Below are positions 1 through 5,196 of a DNA stretch of 5,196 nt, in pieces. Source of the DNA: Clostridia bacterium (GTDB lineage Bacteria > Bacillota > Clostridia > Lachnospirales > WQUN01); the NCBI GenBank assembly GCA_025997155.1, contig BNUF01000165.1, positions 1 to 5,196 on the forward strand, given 5' to 3'. Both the position numbers and the translations under genes were made by a program. The notes beneath the pieces are model-generated. The model ran no database searches, was not told the origin of the DNA, and saw nothing but the letters and a program-made list of their open reading frames with translations. Positions within the stretch are counted from its first letter, which is position 1; every line of letters starts with the position of its first letter.

Positions 1-1
1 C

Positions 2-610
2 GAACCGTCATATCTCTTACAATGCCAACAGGTTATCGCTATCGGAACGAAAAAGCACAAGAAGCCGCACATCGGCTATCTCACCGCCGAGCAAGTGAAG
101 ACCGTTCTCGCGAAGCCCGATTTAGCAAAAAAAAGCGGTCGCCGCGACTTGTTGATTTTGAGCGTGCTGTACGACACAGGGGCGCGAGTTTCCGAGTTGA
201 TTGACTTAAATGTCCGCGACGTCAGGCTTGAAGATTCGCCAATCGTCACGCGAAACGGCAAGGGCAACAAATCGCGCCAAGTCCCGTTGATGACGCAGAC
301 GGCGGTTATGCTGTCGGATTATTTGAAAGCCAACAAACTCACAACGCCGCAGATGCTTGACCATCCGCTGTTTTTCAACAATCGCGACTTTCGCTTCACT
401 CGACCAGGTATTACCTATATTTTGCGTAAATATTGCGGGGACGCCAAGGTAACTCCACACGTTTTACATCACACAAAAGCGATGCACTTGTTGCAGTCTG
501 GCGTGAACATCGTATCTATGCAGAGCGTCTATAAAAGCCTTCTGCCAAATGACACGCCAAACTGGAACTCCGCCCCAGCGCTTATGCAATGGCTGCACGA
601 TTTTATTTGA
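2..610 (+). pseudogene. Tyrosine recombinase (XerC/D-type integrase), 5' cut by window, C-terminal catalytic segment deleted
   Basis: The frame is open from base 2, so the gene begins upstream of the window; the ATG at 95 is internal. Visible family features are the Arg-I motif YDTGARVSEL (Arg codon 185-187), the beta-hairpin Lys motif GKGNKSR, and the box-II helix TPHVLHHTKAMHLLQSGVN. Family members have HxLRHT here; the second catalytic Arg is His (CAT, 467-469), one transition away from CGT. After GVNIVSMQS the expected LGH motif and the Tyr nucleophile (about 25-30 residues) are absent. The reading resumes directly in what looks like the native tail (LLPNDTPNW...LMQWLHDFI), so an in-frame internal deletion near 521-530 is inferred. 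Such enzymes integrate and excise mobile elements by Arg/His/Tyr chemistry; this copy should be catalytically dead. It resembles recombinases of Tn554/RIT-like and other Bacillota elements. The family call is firm; the native element is not known. Confidence 0.88.
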
Positions 611-716
611 TGTGACGGCTATTAGGCAAACATTATGGAAAGTGATTATCCGATTCGACCGTGATTTTTACGGCGTTCTCGGTTGGTTGCTTTCCATTTT
701 TACTTTCCAGCCATAA
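611..716. other. Unassigned stub between integrase and ATPase fragments
   Basis: These 106 bases lie between the integrase stop and the last in-frame stop (TAA, 714-716) before the ATPase homology begins. The ATPase family would normally have its Walker A and B region upstream, and none of it is here, so a deletion joint is inferred somewhere in this stretch. A minus-strand reading ending at 633 (KNGKQPTENAVKITVESD, then a TAA stop) has a protein-like composition and may be the tail of an unrelated lost gene, but I do not recognise it. No promoter or terminator is evident. Confidence 0.35.
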
Positions 717-1289
717 GAACCGATACAGGCGTACTGCAACGGCGCGGCGATTGTCATTATCGGACATCTGAATAAAAAGGGCGGCAAATCCGCGTATCGC
801 GGGCTTGGAAGTATCGACATCTACGCCGCCGCCCAGAGCGTTCTCACAATCGGAAAACTGCCGCTTGACGAAACTATGCGCGGTATTGTCCACGGCAAAA
901 GCAATCTCGCCCCTCCGAGCGAATCGCTCGCATTCGGGCTTGACCCGATAAGCGGTTTCTGCTGGCTCGGCAAGTACCCGATAACGCTTGACGAATTGCT
1001 CGACGAAAAGCCGAAAAAGGAAAGCCAATTCGCAAAAGCGCGGAGGTTACTCGAAACGGAACTCGCGCACGGCGAGGTCGCGGCGGTTGAGATAATGGAA
1101 CGAGCGGAGGAACAAGGTATCAACACGAAAACGCTGAACCGGGCGAAGTTCGCACTCGGCGTTATTTCAATCAAGCGCGGCAGTCAATGGTTTTGGTCGA
1201 TTCCGATTGAGTTTGTGTACAAGGAAGATAGACAAGATTCCCCTGTGGGCGCCTTGTCAATCTTCCTTGCGGAAACGGAGGCGGTTTAA
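717..1289 (+). pseudogene. C-terminal fragment of AAA (RepA/primase-associated) replication ATPase
   Basis: The frame is open from 717 after a TAA at 714-716. Homology starts near 735 with AAIVIIGHLNKKGGK and YRGLGSIDIYAAAQSVLTIGK, the sensor/arginine-finger part of RecA-like AAA_25 ATPases found beside DNA primases in Bacillota conjugative elements. Then come DETMRGIVHGKSNLAPP and FGLDPISGFCWLG, followed by a small winged-helix-like C-terminal domain (EIMERAEEQGINTKTLNRAK...GSQWFWSIP). The first ATG (876) lies inside the ATPase core, and no start with a ribosome site precedes the homology. The Walker A and B motifs, which family members carry upstream, are absent. The protein would normally act in element replication as a helicase or initiator ATPase; this fragment cannot bind ATP conventionally. 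Its TAA overlaps the relaxase ATG (TAATG), implying translational coupling in the ancestor. Confidence 0.8.
1220..1269. repeat. 17-bp imperfect inverted repeat before the relaxase start; candidate oriT or regulatory hairpin
   Basis: The left arm at 1220-1236 pairs with the right arm at 1253-1269 in 16 of 17 positions; the one mismatch is 1230/1259. The 16-base loop (1237-1252) holds CCC/GGG that could pair internally. The repeat lies in the last codons of the ATPase fragment and ends 19 bases before the relaxase ATG, just upstream of its ribosome site (1277-1281). Origins of transfer are often inverted repeats near the relaxase gene, so oriT is one reading. An mRNA hairpin controlling relaxase translation is another. 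It is not a classic intrinsic terminator because no T-run follows. Confidence 0.6.
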
Positions 1290-2624
1290 TGGCTACAACG
1301 TGGGTGAAAGCCGTTCACCGCTCGAACAGCGGGAGCATTTCGGCAGGGCTGAAGCAGACGATTGACTACGCCCAAAATCCCGACAAAACGCAGGGCGGCA
1401 AACTGACCGCCGCCTACGAGTGCGACCCGATGACGGCAGAGAGCGAATTTCTGCTGTCAAAAACGCTGTACGAACAGCGGACAGGACGCAATCAAGGTAA
1501 GCACGACGTAATCGGTTATCAGATTCGTCAATCGTTCAAGCCCGGCGAAGTTACCGCTGAACAGGCTTTGAAAATCGGCTACGACCTCGCGACGCGCTGG
1601 GCAAAAGGGCGACACCAATTCATAGTCGCGGCACACACTAACACAGCCAATCCGCACACGCATATTTTTTTCAATTCGGTGGATTTGGACTGTTCGCGTA
1701 AGTTTGAGGATTTCCGTCATTCGGCAATCGCACTCCGAAAGATTTCAGATATACTTTGCTTGGAAAACGGATTGAGCGTAATCGAGAAGCCGAGGCTGTC
1801 GAAAGGGCAGAACCGCGCGGAGTATCTCGGCGGCGATAAACAATCGACAGGGCGGGATCAGCTGCGGAAAATACGGAAAACATCTCGCGTTCAAGATACT
1901 GGGCGGCAAGAAAAATTTCCAGCTTGATTCGCTCGGTGATGACTATTCCCGCGAAGCGATTACAGAGCGGCTCCGTGGGGTACGAGATGTCGCGCCGCGA
2001 ACGAAAATCGCAGAGCCGTCGAAGCCGATTTATGTGCCGAAGCTGCTCATCGACATCGAGGCAAAAATTCAGCAGGGCTACGGCGCGGGATTTGAACAAT
2101 GGGCGAAAATTGAGAACCTTAAAGAAGCCGCCCGCAACCTCATATTTTTGCAGGAGAACGGCGTGGGAACCTACGAGGAACTCGTCAAAAAAGACAACGA
2201 GGTCAGCGGCGATTACGGACGGAGTAACGACCGCCGCAAAGCAATTGATGCTCGGCTCGCCGCGATTACCGAAACGCAAAAGTACATCGGCAATTACAGC
2301 AAGGGACAAGCCGTCTACAAGGAGTACCGGGCGATAAAAAATCCGAAAAAAGCGCAGGCGTTTTATGAGGAACACCGCGCTCCGATGACGCTTCGCGCGG
2401 CGGCGAAAAAGTATTTTGACGAGCAAGGTTTTGAAAAGACGTTGCCGTCAATCGAATCGTTGAAACGCGAATACGCGACGCTGCTCTCGGATAAAAAATC
2501 TCTCGGCAACATCAAAGAGAAACGCGAAACGATGATTAAGTGGGCTATGGTGAAAAACAACGTAGAGAGATTTCTCGCCGCGCCGATCTTGCCGCGCAGG
2601 ACACTCGAACGCGGCGCGAGGTAA
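1289..2624 (+). pseudogene. MOBP-type relaxase/mobilization protein (Relaxase/VirD2 family), split by internal deletion and frameshift
   Basis: ATG 1289 follows GGAGG (1277-1281) with seven bases of spacing. The N-terminal nuclease part reads normally to about 1855. It contains the motif-I Tyr27 in TIDYAQNPDKT, CDP...EFLLSKTLYE, RQSFKPGEVTAEQA, and the metal-binding histidines of AAHTNTANPHTHIFFNS, then RKFEDFRHS and LCLENGLSVIE. After EYLGGDKQSTGRDQLRK the frame leaves homology and stops at 1925-1927. The downstream half continues in another frame as YGKHLAFKILGGK, LDSLGDDYSREAI, LLIDIEAKIQQG, QWAKIENLKEAARN and on to TAA 2622-2624. About 25-30 residues normally between these parts are missing, so a frame-disrupting deletion near 1855-1870 is inferred. 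Relaxases nick oriT and pilot single-stranded DNA. The 212-residue N-terminal piece keeps its catalytic residues and might fold, but the helical C-terminal region is uncoupled. Confidence 0.88.
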
Positions 2625-2649
2625 CGCGCAATTTTTTCCCCGCAGGTAA

Positions 2650-2739
2650 GGCGGCGCAGCCGCCCCAGCAGCCGCCGACAGGCGGCTTACGAAACGGCGG
2701 ATTGCCCGCCGTTTCGATGGGGTTTGGGGCTTGCCCCAA
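2650..2739. repeat. Cluster of four GC-rich hairpins between convergent genes
   Basis: Four consecutive inverted repeats are seen. They are 2650-2655/2659-2664 (6 bp, loop 3), 2670-2676/2681-2687 (7 bp, loop 4), 2690-2700/2706-2716 (perfect 11 bp, loop 5) and 2724-2730/2733-2739 (7 bp with only two bases between; 6 bp with loop 4 more realistic). They fill the space between the relaxase stop (2624) and the stop of the converging minus-strand regulator (2762). They could slow or end transcription from both sides, although no T-run follows on either strand. A low-complexity Pro/Gly reading runs through them on the + strand (AAQPPQQPPTGGLRNGG), but it has no independent coding support. Confidence 0.6.
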
Positions 2740-2761
2740 CAAGCGCGGGAAGGTCTCTGTA

Positions 2762-3330
2762 TTACGATTTTTGAACATAATAGGCGTATCGCTTATCGCC
2801 AATTTTTTCAATCGTGCCATCGGTTGTCATATCCGGTAGAATTGCTCTGGCACGAGCTTTGCTCAATCCCAGCAACTCGGCAATATCCGAAGCGGTCACT
2901 TGGGTGTGCTGCTTGAAATATGTGAGTATCGCTCTTTTTCTATCGCTTGTCTATCGCTTGCGGCAGTCGCTTGCGCGTTGTTCCTTCTGAACGTGACTTT
3001 GAAAAATCCTGCAAACTCAAATTCAGGTTCGGCGACATTCGCCTCCCGCGTGGCATTTCGCATACGCCCGATGCCCGTTCCCATTTGTTCGATATAGTCA
3101 ATACGAAAAAACATACTGGCAATAATCGGATTGCGTGTTATGGTGACGGTTCCGAAATTTTCAGGGGTTATCCCTTTGCATAGTCCGCCGGGACTAACGA
3201 TGTAAACTTTACCGCCGGAGGCGTTGGCAAAAGCGCAGACCTCCGTCGGAAGCTCCTTGTCCGGATTTTCCTTAAACTCAACCGTATAACTCTCACCCTC
3301 ACTGATGATAACACTCAAATCGTCAATCAT
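2762..3330 (-). pseudogene. AlbA_2 / Bergerat-fold ATPase / winged-helix transcriptional regulator, internally deleted and frameshifted
   Basis: The ATG at 3330-3328 abuts the preceding gene's TGA and has AGGAGG at 3338-3343 inside that gene. The first ~37 residues are the start of an AlbA_2 (Pfam 'Schlafen AlbA_2') domain: EGESYTVEFKENPDKE and VCAFANASGGKVYI. The reading then jumps straight into the C-terminal HATPase_c_4 part: SPGGLCKGITPENFG, RNPIIASMFFRIDYIEQMGTGIGRM (ATP lid) and EPEFEFAGFFKVTFRR. Family members carry roughly 200 or more residues between these, including the N-box, so an in-frame internal deletion near 3196-3206 is inferred. The literal frame stops at 2896-2898. Removing one copy of an 11-bp duplication (2939-2960) restores a winged-helix end (ILTYFKQHTQVTASDIAELL...YAYYVQKS) to TAA at 2762-2764. 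Such proteins are thought to act as DNA-binding regulators, often in accessory islands. This copy is probably non-functional. Confidence 0.82.
2939..2960. repeat. Exact 11-bp tandem duplication causing the frameshift in the regulator
   Basis: TCTATCGCTTG occurs twice in tandem (2939-2949 and 2950-2960). On the minus strand it is CAAGCGATAGA twice. Deleting one copy turns ...AASDRQAIEKERYSH into ...AASDRKRAILTYFKQH and joins the ATPase lid region to the winged-helix domain in one frame. The duplication is therefore the frameshifting lesion. Two tandem copies can in principle revert by slippage or recombination. Confidence 0.9.
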
Positions 3331-4378
3331 TCAAAATCCTCCTCGCTGGCTAGCAACTATTTTGCCGTATGCGGCGCAAATTGCCGCCACAATCTGATTA
3401 GCATCTTCTGATTTATTATGACACCCAAATGATATGCGGATTGATGATTTCGCTTGTTGCTCGGATAATCCTATCGCAAGAAGAACATGAGACGCTTCAT
3501 CCTTGCCGGAGTTGCAGGCGGAACTCGTTGATACGCAGACGCCTTTCAAGTCCAGCAAGTGCGTCAGAGATTCACCGGAAGCAGAGGGGGAACGTAATAT
3601 TTATTGTCCTCGGCAGTCGTTCTGCGAATTCAGCATTTATAATAATATCAGGGATTGCGGACTTCAAGCCACCGATAGTGTCCTGAACGAGTGCGGTCTG
3701 CTTTGTTCTCTCATCTGTCATCATAGCCACGCTCTATTCGAGCGCATAACCTAAAGCGACAATCCCCGCCACATTTTCGATTCCCGCCCGTTCGTTATGT
3801 TCCTGCTCACCGCCGAAAATCATTTTCGGTAATGATAAAGCAGTACGCTTATAAAGAAATCCGGTTCCTTTCGCGCCGTTGAATTTGTGCGCGGAAACCG
3901 AAAGAAAATCCAAATTGAGTTCGCCCACATCAATCGGAATATGACCGACAGCCTGCACAGCGTCCGTGTGAAAAAGTATGCCGCGACCTCTGAGGTATGT
4001 ACCTATTTCCGCAATCGGTTGAATCGTGCCGATTTCGTTATTGGCAAGCATAATTGAAACCAATTTTGTTTCGGGTCTGATTGCCTTCTTTGCGGCGTTG
4101 AGGTCAACAACACCATTGTCATTGACCGAAAGAAATGTTACTGCGACGCCCTGCCTTTCAAGAGCATAGCAGGCATTCAAAACGGAATGACGCTCTATCG
4201 AAGACGTAATGATGTGAACAGGCTCGCCGGCAAATGAATCAGCAACGCCGCGTTTTGCTTGCGCGCCGAGTGAATACTGACTGGATGTGTTTCCATACTG
4301 CTCTTGAAGGTAAGGCAACATTTTTTCAAAAGCCGTATCGGATATTCTTGTTGTCGCGGCATTGTCGGCGTAAATCAC
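3331..4378 (-). pseudogene. Cysteine desulfurase (NifS/IscS-like, PLP-dependent), multiply disrupted
   Basis: Start chosen at GTG 4378-4376 (then IYADNAATT), because AGGAGGTGAAACC precedes it; the upstream ATG at 4405 would overlap that ribosome site. Family motifs in order are DNAATT, YGNTSSQYSLGAQAK (usually GNPSS), HIITSSIE, SIMLANNEIGTIQPIAEIG, HTDAVQAVGHIPIDV, SVSAHKFNGAKGTGFLY (PLP lysine in HK), RAGIENVAGIVALG and SSACNSG (catalytic Cys codon 3514-3516). Lesions: (1) about 35 residues with the SGGTEADN-type PLP-phosphate motif are missing near 4246-4253, in frame; (2) the conserved His of IEHxSVL is Arg (CGT, 4190-4192); (3) an amber TAG at 3734-3736 interrupts LE*SVAMMTDER; (4) an extra base in the G5 run 3586-3590 shifts RTINITF from PSASGESLTHLLDLKG. 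Intact enzymes take sulfur from cysteine for Fe-S clusters, tRNA thiolation or, as DndA, DNA phosphorothioation. This copy should be dead. Confidence 0.9.
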
Positions 4379-4384
4379 GGTTTC

Positions 4385-4391
4385 ACCTCCT
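4385..4391 (-). promoter_or_regulatory. Ribosome binding site deciding the desulfurase GTG start
   Basis: On the minus strand AGGAGGT (revcomp of 4385-4391) is followed by GAAACC-like spacing and GTG at 4378, giving about seven bases from GGAGG. This near-perfect anti-Shine-Dalgarno match favours GTG over the ATG at 4405, and it places DNAATT at the usual position near the N-terminus. Confidence 0.75.
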
Positions 4392-4445
4392 AACTTAAAT
4401 TTCATTGCTGTTGGTACGCTTTAGCTCGTAACAATAGATTAACGC

Positions 4446-4646
4446 TTATTCGAACAAGGTACAACCTTGGTTCTTGAACTCTTCGATTTTCGCCATAAGC
4501 GCCTCGATCTCAATTTCCAACTGCTCGGCGAGACATTGGTAGCAGTAAAACTTGTTGATGTTCCTGCCGAGGAGCTTGCGGTTCAGCCCGATTTCATTTT
4601 TTGCGGTTATGGACTTTCCGCAGACATAACAAGTTTTACTTTTCAC
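4446..4646 (-). CDS. Small four-cysteine zinc-ribbon protein, 66 residues, function unknown
   Basis: The start is GTG at 4646-4644, with GAGAGGTG-like sequence just upstream, four bases after the brxL-like stop. The protein has two CxxC pairs, C6-YV-C9 and C35-YQ-C38, spaced like a zinc ribbon. Between them lies KNEIGLNRKLLGRNINK, and after them an acidic, probably helical segment (LEIEIEALMAKIEEF) ending in NQGCTLFE with a fifth Cys at 62. I recognise the general type as a short conserved Bacillota hypothetical protein, but I know of no established function. It sits between a BrxL-like gene and a cysteine desulfurase gene in a tight operon, so a partner role (metal or sulfur handling, or nucleic-acid binding) is possible but is inference. 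It is the only complete gene in the window without a visible lesion. Confidence 0.8.
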   Translation of the reverse strand: MKSKTCYVCGKSITAKNEIGLNRKLLGRNINKFYCYQCLAEQLEIEIEALMAKIEEFKNQGCTLFE

Positions 4647-4650
4647 ACCT

Positions 4651-5004
4651 CTACACCTCTCTTACGCCGAATACAGGCACATCTTTCCCTTTGTATTCTG
4701 CATCGAGAATACCGAGTTGCGTTTTAATCATATCGCGCATACGGAAGGCTCTTTTTAGGCAAAAACGATTGAATTCGTCTGCGGTTATTTCTTTTGCCGA
4801 GCGGACATTCGGAAACAGGAGTTTCAAATAAGCCGTGGCTATGCGCTTGACGGCCTCGGTGTCGCGTGTGTCCGATTTGTCCGGCACCTCGATTAACTCG
4901 TCAACGATTGCCCGATAACTCATATCGTTACGCATCCCGTGCAGAATAGAGCAAAAATACTCTGAGTTTAACGCCCACCCCGATATTTTGAGGTCTTCAT
5001 TCAT
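4651..5004 (-). pseudogene. brxL: C-terminal fragment of BrxL-like (Lon-like AAA, BREX-associated) protein
   Basis: The 117-residue frame reads NEDLKISGWALNSEYF, RNDMSYRAIVDELIEVP, DTRDTEAVKRI, AYLKLLFPNVRSA, FCLKRAFRMRDMIKTQLG and LDAEYKGKDVPV. This matches my recollection of the end of the Lon-like BrxL family (TIGR02688 / putative ATP-dependent Lon protease). Family members are several hundred residues long with an upstream AAA core; that part is missing. Homology seems to extend slightly upstream of the ATG (NIPRM, perhaps KGWNIPRM in relatives), where an in-frame TGA (5017-5019) now stands. The ATG at 5004-5002 has no well-spaced ribosome site, so it may not be a real start. BrxL is a DNA-binding AAA protein of BREX phage-defence systems. 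The fragment lacks ATPase motifs and is probably inactive. An IS630 transposase begins 73 bases away. The C-terminal match is recalled, not searched. Confidence 0.65.
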
Positions 5005-5076
5005 CCTCGGAATGTTTCATCCTTTGATATAGTCGAGGCTATTGAAATTTGTGAGCAAATGTAGTAAGGTATAGAT

Positions 5077-5196
5077 ATGTCATATTCCTTAGATTTAAGA
5101 GAAAAAGCAATAGCCGCTTTGAAAAAAGGTTATTTAAAAAGTGAAGTAAACGAGATGTTCGGACTTGGCATAAATACTCTTCGGTCGTGGGAGAAA
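5077..5196 (+). CDS. IS630-family transposase, N-terminal helix-turn-helix, cut by window end
   Basis: ATG 5077 opens a frame that continues to the last base (40 codons): MSYSLDLREKAIAALKKG, then FGLGINTLRSWEK. The SLDLR opening followed by a short helix-turn-helix is typical of IS630/Tc1-mariner-like transposases, whose DDE catalytic domain would lie beyond the window. A weak AAGG (5066-5069) may serve as ribosome site. The sequence is clearly more AT-rich than the genes to its left, consistent with a separate acquisition. IS630 elements insert at TA dinucleotides. The left end of the element was not identified; it should lie somewhere in 5020-5076. Whether this copy is intact cannot be judged. 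Confidence 0.75.
   Translation, partial: MSYSLDLREKAIAALKKGYLKSEVNEMFGLGINTLRSWEK

Larger units (their letters stand above)
2..2624 (+). mobile_element. Remnant of an integrative/mobilizable element (integrase - replication ATPase - relaxase)
   Basis: Three co-directional genes of the usual mobilizable-element toolkit lie in a row: tyrosine recombinase, RepA/primase-type AAA ATPase and MOBP relaxase. All three are damaged, and no type IV secretion or coupling protein gene is seen in the window. The limits are those of the recognisable genes, not true element ends; no attachment site or terminal repeat was identified. The element is probably not autonomously mobile. Whether the minus-strand operon to the right was its cargo cannot be decided here. 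Confidence 0.6.

Noticed and set aside
22..204. Plus-strand 60-residue open frame
   Set aside because: It is a shadow of the integrase frame, which is continuous from base 2 and carries the recognisable recombinase motifs.
821..1174. Minus-strand open frames over the ATPase fragment
   Set aside because: They are antisense shadows of a frame with clear family motifs; no motif or ribosome site supports them.
1671..2426. 251-residue minus-strand open frame antisense to the relaxase
   Set aside because: It is long only because of GC-rich codon bias in the sense gene; no recognisable domain, and both relaxase halves are strongly supported on the other strand.
2540..2839. Plus-strand frame with a Pro/Gly-rich stretch after the relaxase
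   Set aside because: It starts inside the relaxase, then runs through palindromes and into the antisense of the regulator; the composition is explained by the hairpins.
2731..3183. Several plus-strand open frames at 2731-2916, 2900-3097 and 2947-3183
   Set aside because: They are antisense to the AlbA_2/Bergerat regulator, whose minus-strand motifs are clear.
3734..5019. Recoding of TAG or TGA as sense codons
   Set aside because: Reading TAG (3734) and TGA (5017) through would extend homology. But the same genes also carry deletions and a frameshift, Trp is written TGG elsewhere in the window, and TGA ends the integrase (608-610) and the desulfurase (3331-3333). Ordinary pseudogenisation is simpler.
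5041..5076. Promoter for the IS630 transposase (TTGAAA and TATAGAT)
   Set aside because: The spacing between the two boxes is about 22 bases, too long for a sigma-70 promoter; a small 5-bp stem (5047-5051/5056-5060) is too short to interpret.
1..5196. CRISPR array, tRNA, rRNA or riboswitch
   Set aside because: No regularly spaced repeats, cloverleaf-like sequence or conserved RNA motif was seen on either strand.

Overview
This window reads as a graveyard of mobile-element and accessory genes. It resembles an integrative/mobilizable element plus a defence-type operon from a Bacillota-like genome (Clostridia or Negativicutes). The lineage is inferred only from the style of the relaxase, recombinase and ATPase proteins and from the strong AGGAGG-type ribosome sites, so confidence in it is low. 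Almost every recognisable gene is damaged. By eye, the left half is GC-rich and the last ~150 bases are AT-rich.

Left part (1-2760, + strand): the 3' part of a XerC/D-type tyrosine recombinase (2-610), a short unexplained stub (611-716), the C-terminal part of an AAA (RepA/primase-associated) replication ATPase (717-1289), and a MOBP-type relaxase (1289-2624). ATPase and relaxase overlap by one base (TAATG). This integrase-replication-mobilization order is typical of small conjugative or mobilizable elements. The integrase has lost its tyrosine-bearing segment and has an Arg-to-His change at a catalytic position. The ATPase has no Walker motifs left. The relaxase is split by an internal deletion and frameshift. 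A 17-bp imperfect inverted repeat sits just before the relaxase start (1220-1269), and a cluster of GC-rich hairpins follows its stop (2650-2739).

Right part (2762-5004, - strand): four closely spaced genes read in the order BrxL-like Lon/ATPase C-terminus (4651-5004), a 66-residue four-cysteine zinc-ribbon protein (4446-4646), a cysteine desulfurase (3331-4378) and an AlbA_2/Bergerat-ATPase/winged-helix regulator (2762-3330). The gaps are 4, 67 and 0 bases, so the genes were probably co-transcribed. BrxL-like proteins belong to BREX phage defence, and cysteine desulfurases serve as DndA in phosphorothioation defence. The operon may therefore be a decayed defence or stress cassette, but no described system is matched with certainty. 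The desulfurase carries an internal deletion, an amber codon, a one-base frameshift and loss of a catalytic His. The regulator carries a large internal deletion and an exact 11-bp tandem duplication that throws its DNA-binding domain out of frame. Only the zinc-ribbon gene looks intact.

Right edge: an IS630-family transposase starts at 5077 on the + strand and runs out of the window. It lies next to the truncated brxL-like gene, which suggests insertion-associated truncation.

No tRNA, rRNA, CRISPR array or riboswitch was recognised.
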